Source: Alphaproteobacteria bacterium
Lineage (GTDB): Bacteria > Pseudomonadota > Alphaproteobacteria > Acetobacterales > Acetobacteraceae
Length of the DNA: 10,794 nt
Assembly (NCBI GenBank): GCA_013298245.1
Contig: JAAFHD010000086.1
Location: 1 to 10,794 of the forward strand
Direction of reading: 5' to 3'
In this document: positions 7,171 through 10,794 of the stretch, piece by piece
Position numbering within the stretch: position 1 is the stretch's first letter
How the letters are laid out: every line of letters begins with the position of its first letter
Translations under genes and position numbers: made by a program
Notes under the pieces: generated by a model
Told to the model about the DNA's origin: nothing
Seen by the model: only the letters and a program-made list of their open reading frames with translations
The model's database searches: none

Positions 7171-7854
7171 ATGCTGGACCTCATCGACATCACGAAAAGC
7201 TTCCGCACGGGGCCCGCGGAAACCGTGGTGCTGAACGATCTTTCGCTGCATGTGGGGGAGCGCGAATTCTGCTCCATCATGGGCGGGTCGGGTTCCGGCA
7301 AATCAACGTTGATGAACATCATCGGTCTGCTCGACCGGCCGACACGCGGGCAGTACCGCATCGCGGGCGAGGACGTGCTGGCAGCACCGCCAGACAAGCA
7401 ATCCAGCTTACGCAACCGTCTCATCGGCTTCGTCTTCCAGTCCTTCTTCCTGCTGCCGCGGCTGAACGCCTGGCGCAACGCCGCGCTGCCGCTGATGTAT
7501 CGCGGCATGCCGGAGGCGGAGGCCAAACGCAAAGCCTGCGCCATGCTCGAACGCGTGGGCCTGGCGGACCGGATGGAGCACATGCCCGCCATGCTATCCG
7601 GCGGGCAGAAGCAGCGCGTGGCGATCGCGCGCGCGCTGGTCGGCCAGCCGAAAGTGCTGCTGGCGGACGAACCCACCGGCGCGCTGGACCCCAAGGTCGC
7701 GCAGGAAATCATGGACCTGTTCCTGGAAGTGAACCGCGAACTCGGCGTGCTGGTGCTGATCATCACGCATGACCCGCATATCGCCGCGCAATGCCCGCGG
7801 CAGTTGCGCCTGGGTGCGGGACGCATCGCGCAGGATTTGCGCGTGGCGGCATGA
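7171..7854 (+). CDS. ABC transporter ATP-binding protein, MacB/LolD type
   Basis: A 227-aa nucleotide-binding subunit of a type VII (MacB/LolD/FtsE-like) ABC system, which uses ATP to drive mechanical transmission across the inner membrane rather than classical import. Motifs are complete: Walker A GGSGSGKST (38-46), Q-loop Gln90 in FVFQSF, signature LSGGQKQR (142-149), Walker B VLLADEPTGALD (162-173) with Glu167, and H-loop His200 in ITHD. The start at ATG 7171 gives MLDLIDITKSF, the usual family start; ATG 7144 would add nine residues. No Shine-Dalgarno precedes it, and TACCCT at 7157-7162 sits 8 bases upstream, so a leaderless transcript is possible. The ATGA overlap with the next gene couples the two subunits. 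Confidence 0.93.
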   Translation: MLDLIDITKSFRTGPAETVVLNDLSLHVGEREFCSIMGGSGSGKSTLMNIIGLLDRPTRGQYRIAGEDVLAAPPDKQSSLRNRLIGFVFQSFFLLPRLNAWRNAALPLMYRGMPEAEAKRKACAMLERVGLADRMEHMPAMLSGGQKQRVAIARALVGQPKVLLADEPTGALDPKVAQEIMDLFLEVNRELGVLVLIITHDPHIAAQCPRQLRLGAGRIAQDLRVAA

Positions 7855-9023
7855 TCAAGCAGGCCATCCTCGAAGCCATCGGCAACCTGCTGGCGTCGCG
7901 CCAGCGCAGCCTCTTGGCGCTGATCGGCATCATGGTGGGTGCGGGCGCGGTGATCGCGATGCTGACAGTCGGCGCCATCGCGCGCGAGGAAACCGCGCGC
8001 CAGTTCCGCGCCATGGGCACCGATATTCTGTTGATCCGCGCCGATAGCGATCAGGGCCTGGGCAACCTGCCCTTGGCGGAAACCGAAGCCCTGCCCGCGC
8101 AGATTCGCGGCCTGTCATTGGTCGCGCCCTTCATGCTGGGCGGCGGCCAGATCAGCGCGGAGGGCCAGTCGCGCAGCACCAGTTTTCTGGGCGTCACCGA
8201 AAGCTTCGCGCCGGTCGCACGCGTGCGCCTGGCGGCGGGGCGCTTCATCTCGCGCCACGACCGCTTCGAGCCATTCGCGGTCGTCGGGTCCGCGCTGGCG
8301 GAGCAACTCTCCACGCCCTTCAACCGCATCCGCGTCGGCTCCAACATCCGCGTCGGCCGCTATGTGTTCACCGTGATCGGCGTGCTGGAACCAAGCCTGC
8401 CCAGCCCGATGATGCCGGCCGATGTGAATGACTCGCTGATGGTCAGCATCCCCAATGGGCGGCGCATCATGTCCACACCGCAGCTGGCCTGGGGTGTGGC
8501 GCGCGCCGCACCCGATGCGGACCCCGACCAGGTGGCGCGCGCGATCGGCACCGCGCTGGAACCCTCGATGCGCGAGGGCCGCGTGCAGGTGCAATCCGCG
8601 CGCGCGCTACTGGCGGGGCTGGCCAGCCAGATGCGGCTGTTCACTTTGCTGCTGGGTGCCGTCGGCGCCATCGCTCTGGTGCTGGGCGGCGTGGGGGTGA
8701 TGAACATCATGCTGGTCAGCGTGCAAGAACGCAGGCGGGAGATCGGCGTGCGGCTGGCAATCGGTGCGACGCGCTGGAACATCCAGTCGCTGTTCCTGAC
8801 GGAGGCGGCGGTGCTGTCGCTGGCCGGCGGCGCCTTCGGTGTGCTGTTGGGATTGGCTGGCGCCTGGGGCTTCGCGCAGATGTCTGGCTGGGCGTTTGTG
8901 GTGTCGGCCACCGCGATTCCGTTGGGTGCGGGCGTGTCCATCGCGACCGGATTATTCTTTGGTTTCTACCCCGCCGTCATGGCGTCTCGGCTTGATCCGA
9001 TTGTCGCGCTGCGAACGGAATAG
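7851..9023 (+). CDS. ABC transporter permease, FtsX/MacB-like
   Basis: A 390-aa membrane subunit paired with the preceding ATPase. Topology is that of MacB: one N-terminal helix (about 20-42), a large periplasmic MacB_PCD-like domain (about 45-260), then three C-terminal helices (about 265-290, 318-342, 354-376) forming the FtsX domain. The family-typical coupling segment is present, QERRREIGVRLAIGATRWNI (292-311), followed by the FLTEAAVLSLAGG helix. ATG 7851 overlaps the ATPase stop (ATGA). MacB proper is a fused ATPase-permease; here the two are separate, as in many MacB-like exporters. No periplasmic adaptor (HlyD/MacA type) or TolC-like gene is in the window, so substrate and direction are not known. 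Export of a peptide, a lipid or an antibiotic, or cell-envelope signalling, are all possible. Confidence 0.92.
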   Translation: MIKQAILEAIGNLLASRQRSLLALIGIMVGAGAVIAMLTVGAIAREETARQFRAMGTDILLIRADSDQGLGNLPLAETEALPAQIRGLSLVAPFMLGGGQISAEGQSRSTSFLGVTESFAPVARVRLAAGRFISRHDRFEPFAVVGSALAEQLSTPFNRIRVGSNIRVGRYVFTVIGVLEPSLPSPMMPADVNDSLMVSIPNGRRIMSTPQLAWGVARAAPDADPDQVARAIGTALEPSMREGRVQVQSARALLAGLASQMRLFTLLLGAVGAIALVLGGVGVMNIMLVSVQERRREIGVRLAIGATRWNIQSLFLTEAAVLSLAGGAFGVLLGLAGAWGFAQMSGWAFVVSATAIPLGAGVSIATGLFFGFYPAVMASRLDPIVALRTE

Positions 9024-9026
9024 CCC

Positions 9027-9054
9027 TTGCGGACCCGCAACGCATGACTACACT
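9027..9054 (+). promoter_or_regulatory. Candidate promoter of the secreted paralog pair
   Basis: TTGCGG (9027-9032) and TACACT (9049-9054) are 16 bp apart in the 62-bp gap after the permease. The -10 matches four of six consensus positions. It would give a leader of about 25 nt carrying the ribosome-binding site. Confidence 0.42.
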
Positions 9055-9085
9055 TTCTAAGTTATCAAGGCAGAGGAAGGCATCC

Positions 9086-9553
9086 ATGTTCAATCGCGCA
9101 TTCGCGGCGGTGGCCGCCATTGGCATCGCGTTCGGGGCCTCGGCGCTCGCGCAGAATTTCAACCTCAACCCGACCTTCGGGACGGTCAATCTGCGCGCCG
9201 GTTTCGAGCCTGATCCGCGCTTCGCCGATGTGACGGCGGGTGGTCGCATCAACGCGCAACGGCTTGGCAACAACTGCACCGGCACCATCGCCGATGCGCC
9301 GGATTTTCGGGTGAACTACACGGCGGGCAGCTTCCCGCTTTACATCTTCGCGCAGTCGCGCGCGGACACCACGCTGGTGGTGAACCTGCCGGACGGCACC
9401 TGGATCTGCAATGATGACTTTGACGGGCTGAACCCCGGCATCGTGCTGAACCGTCCGGCGTCCGGGCAGTATGATGTCTGGGTCGGCGTCTTCGACGGCG
9501 GCTCGGGCATACCGGCGCGCGTGGGCATTTCCGAGTTGCCGCCGCGCCGCTGA
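9086..9553 (+). CDS. Secreted protein, PPC-like beta-sandwich, first tandem copy
   Basis: A 155-aa protein with a clear Sec signal peptide (basic start MFNRA, hydrophobic core, ALAQ cleavage site about residue 22). ATG 9086 is preferred because GGAAGG lies 5 bases upstream; an earlier in-frame ATG (9044) would place a non-signal stretch in front. The mature part is rich in beta-strand patterns and has two cysteines, Cys64 and Cys108, that could form a disulfide in the periplasm. The C-terminal half, with LPDGTWICNDDFDG (101-114) then NPG and SGQYDVWVG, resembles bacterial pre-peptidase C-terminal (PPC)-like domains, whose Asp-rich loop may bind calcium. There is no catalytic motif. It is about 70% identical to the next gene, with no gap. 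Function is unknown; it may be a binding or envelope protein. Confidence 0.85.
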   Translation: MFNRAFAAVAAIGIAFGASALAQNFNLNPTFGTVNLRAGFEPDPRFADVTAGGRINAQRLGNNCTGTIADAPDFRVNYTAGSFPLYIFAQSRADTTLVVNLPDGTWICNDDFDGLNPGIVLNRPASGQYDVWVGVFDGGSGIPARVGISELPPRR

Positions 9554-9584
9554 TTTTCCAACCACAACAACAAAGGCTCTACTC

Positions 9585-10052
9585 ATGTTCAATCGTGCAA
9601 CTGTCGCACTCGTCGCCGTCGGCATGGCGCTGGGTGCGACCGCACTCGCGCAGAACTTCAACCGCGCACCGGCCTTCGGCACCTGGAACCTGCGCGCGGG
9701 CTTCGAACCCGATCCGCGCACGGTGCAGATCACCGCGGGCGGCACGCGCTCGGCCGCGCAGTTGGGGGCCGGCTGCCTGGGCACCATCGCCGATGCGCCG
9801 GATGTGCGGCTGAACTACACGGCGGGCAATTTCCCGCTCTACATCTTCGCGCAGTCGCGCGTGGATGTGACGCTGGTAGTGAACCTGCCGGACGGCCGCT
9901 GGGCCTGCAATGACGACTTCGACGGCACCAATCCGGGCCTGGTGTTCCAGCGCCCGCAATCGGGCCAGTACGACATCTGGCTGGGCGTGTACCAGGGCGG
10001 TCAGCGCATCCCGGCGATCCTGGGCGTGTCGGAAGTGCCGCCGCGCCGCTGA
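9585..10052 (+). CDS. Secreted protein, PPC-like beta-sandwich, second tandem copy
   Basis: A 155-aa paralog of the preceding gene with the same layout: signal peptide with cleavage after ALA (about residue 22), motif NLRAGFEPDPR (35-45), Cys64 and Cys108, an Asp-rich loop CNDDFDG (108-114), SGQYDIWLG (126-134), and the identical end PPRR. Differences cluster at residues 46-65 and 136-148, which suggests two exposed variable loops on a shared scaffold. ATG 9585 is set by AAAGG 8 bases upstream and by alignment with the first copy. It is probably co-transcribed with that copy. A strong hairpin follows 13 bp after the stop. Exact function is unknown; resemblance to PPC domains is by pattern only. 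Confidence 0.85.
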   Translation: MFNRATVALVAVGMALGATALAQNFNRAPAFGTWNLRAGFEPDPRTVQITAGGTRSAAQLGAGCLGTIADAPDVRLNYTAGNFPLYIFAQSRVDVTLVVNLPDGRWACNDDFDGTNPGLVFQRPQSGQYDIWLGVYQGGQRIPAILGVSEVPPRR

Positions 10053-10065
10053 TGCGCGCGCAAAA

Positions 10066-10093
10066 CTGCCGCAGGCATTCCAGCCTGCGGCAG
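10066..10093 (-). terminator. Intrinsic terminator between convergent genes
   Basis: CTGCCGCAGGC (10066-10076) and GCCTGCGGCAG (10083-10093) form a perfect 11-bp GC-rich stem with a 6-nt loop. On the - strand it is followed directly by TTTT, which makes a good intrinsic terminator for the LysR-type gene ending 13 bp before it. On the + strand there is no T-run, so it is weaker for the secreted paralogs, though it may act in both directions. Confidence 0.82.
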
Positions 10094-10106
10094 CCTCCAG
10101 GGCGTT

Positions 10107-10793
10107 TCATCCGCGCCGCACCACATCCACAATGGCGCGCATCTTGGGCACAGCCGCCGCCGAGCGTGGGTAGTAGAGCGCCATGCCGGGTTCCTCGATC
10201 GCGCTGCCAGGCAGGATCTCGACCAACCGCCCCGACGCCAATTCGGCACGCACCATCGGTTCATAGGCATAGGCGAAGCCCAGGCCACCGCGCGCTGCCT
10301 CCAGCGCCGCCATCATGTCACCGACGATGAGCCTGCCGCGCACCTCGACCGCCACTTCGCGGCCCGCTTCATCGCGCAATTCCCAGCGATAGATGCCGCG
10401 CGACGTCGTCATCCGGTAGCCGATGCACATCCCCGATTCCGCGAGCGCCGCGACCGAGGCCGGCGGCGCGCCATAGGCCGCGAGCATCGCAGGCGTCGCC
10501 ACCACGGCGGTGCGAAATGCCGGCGCCAGGCGCACCGCCACCATCTCAGCCGCCACCATGCCGGCCACGCGCACGCCCGCATCGAAGCCCTCGCCCACCA
10601 CATCGGCAAGTCCCTCATCGAGGCGGACTTCCATGGTCACATCCGGGTAGCGCGCGGCCAGGCGGGCGGCGAGCGGCACCAGCAGCCAATCCATCGCCAG
10701 GCGCGGCGCATTGATCCGCAACAGGCCGGACGCACGGGTGCGCCGTGACCGCGCGCCGTCCCAGGCTTCATCCAGGCCAGCCAGCGCCGCGCC
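10107..10793 (-). CDS. LysR-family transcriptional regulator, C-terminal part (5' end outside window)
   Basis: The frame stays open to the right edge, so the TTG at 10721 is an internal codon, not a start. The visible 228 residues cover the linker and the effector-binding domain, a type 2 periplasmic-binding fold. The linker (about LDEAWDGARSRRTRASG) leads into LRINAPRLAMDWLLVPLAA, typical of the CrgA-like branch of LysR regulators. Further typical segments are YPDVTMEVRL, GFDAGVRVAG and ARGGLGFAYAYEP. The DNA-binding helix-turn-helix lies beyond the window. Its target and inducer cannot be told; LysR regulators often control a divergent neighbour, which would also lie outside. It ends in TGA at 10107-10109, just before the terminator. 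Confidence 0.92.
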   Translation of the reverse strand, partial: GAALAGLDEAWDGARSRRTRASGLLRINAPRLAMDWLLVPLAARLAARYPDVTMEVRLDEGLADVVGEGFDAGVRVAGMVAAEMVAVRLAPAFRTAVVATPAMLAAYGAPPASVAALAESGMCIGYRMTTSRGIYRWELRDEAGREVAVEVRGRLIVGDMMAALEAARGGLGFAYAYEPMVRAELASGRLVEILPGSAIEEPGMALYYPRSAAAVPKMRAIVDVVRRG

Positions 10794-10794
10794 A

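Larger units (their letters stand above)
9086..10052 (+). repeat. Tandem gene duplication of a secreted protein
   Basis: Two 468-bp genes start 499 bp apart. Their products are both 155 aa, align without gaps, and by hand count share 109 identical residues (about 70%). The N-terminal signal, the region around NLRAGFEPDPR, and residues 66-118 are the most alike. The 31-bp spacer (9554-9584) holds AAAGG as ribosome-binding site for the second copy and no terminator. Confidence 0.9.

Noticed and set aside
9027..9040. Terminator hairpin after the permease (TTGCG / CGCAA)
   Set aside because: Only five base pairs with no T-run, and it overlaps a better-supported promoter candidate.

Overview
The window is GC-rich bacterial chromosome with gene-dense, overlapping operons. 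The aerobic-type cobaltochelatase genes, the gene order enoyl-CoA hydratase / rpsT / dnaA, and a promoter resembling the alphaproteobacterial housekeeping consensus all point to an alphaproteobacterium. Acetobacteraceae (Rhodospirillales) is my best guess; this is inference from gene content and order, since no database search was possible.

Left block (1-3489, + strand): the 3' end of cobS, a 69-aa predicted coiled-coil protein, cobT, and an exported esterase/phytase-like protein. The last three are chained by TGATG stop/start overlaps, so the block looks like one translationally coupled operon. CobS and CobT are the AAA+ and VWA/MIDAS partners that drive cobalt insertion by CobN in aerobic B12 synthesis; CobN is not in the window.

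Central block (3468-7065, - strand): read in the direction of transcription, an enoyl-CoA hydratase (ech), rpsT (ribosomal protein S20), dnaA (replication initiator), and a small membrane-anchored protein with a degenerate histidine-kinase ATPase domain. rpsT has its own recognisable promoter. The 295-bp rpsT-dnaA gap holds a 10-bp perfect hairpin and an AT-rich tract with GANTC methylation sites. The kinase-like gene starts 35 bp after dnaA, at the foot of a 7-bp hairpin, and runs 22 bp into the 3' end of the convergent esterase-like gene.

Right block (7171-10052, + strand): a MacB/LolD-type ABC ATPase and its FtsX/MacB-like permease, with ATGA overlap, read divergently from ech. These are followed by two tandem paralogous secreted proteins, each 155 aa and about 70% identical, with their own candidate promoter. 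A strong hairpin terminator then separates them from a convergent LysR-type regulator, cut by the window end.

Most genes belong to well-known families. The least explained elements are the dnaA-linked degenerate kinase, the tandem secreted pair beside an exporter with no visible adaptor, and the small coiled-coil protein between cobS and cobT. I saw no tRNA, CRISPR array, insertion sequence or phage gene.
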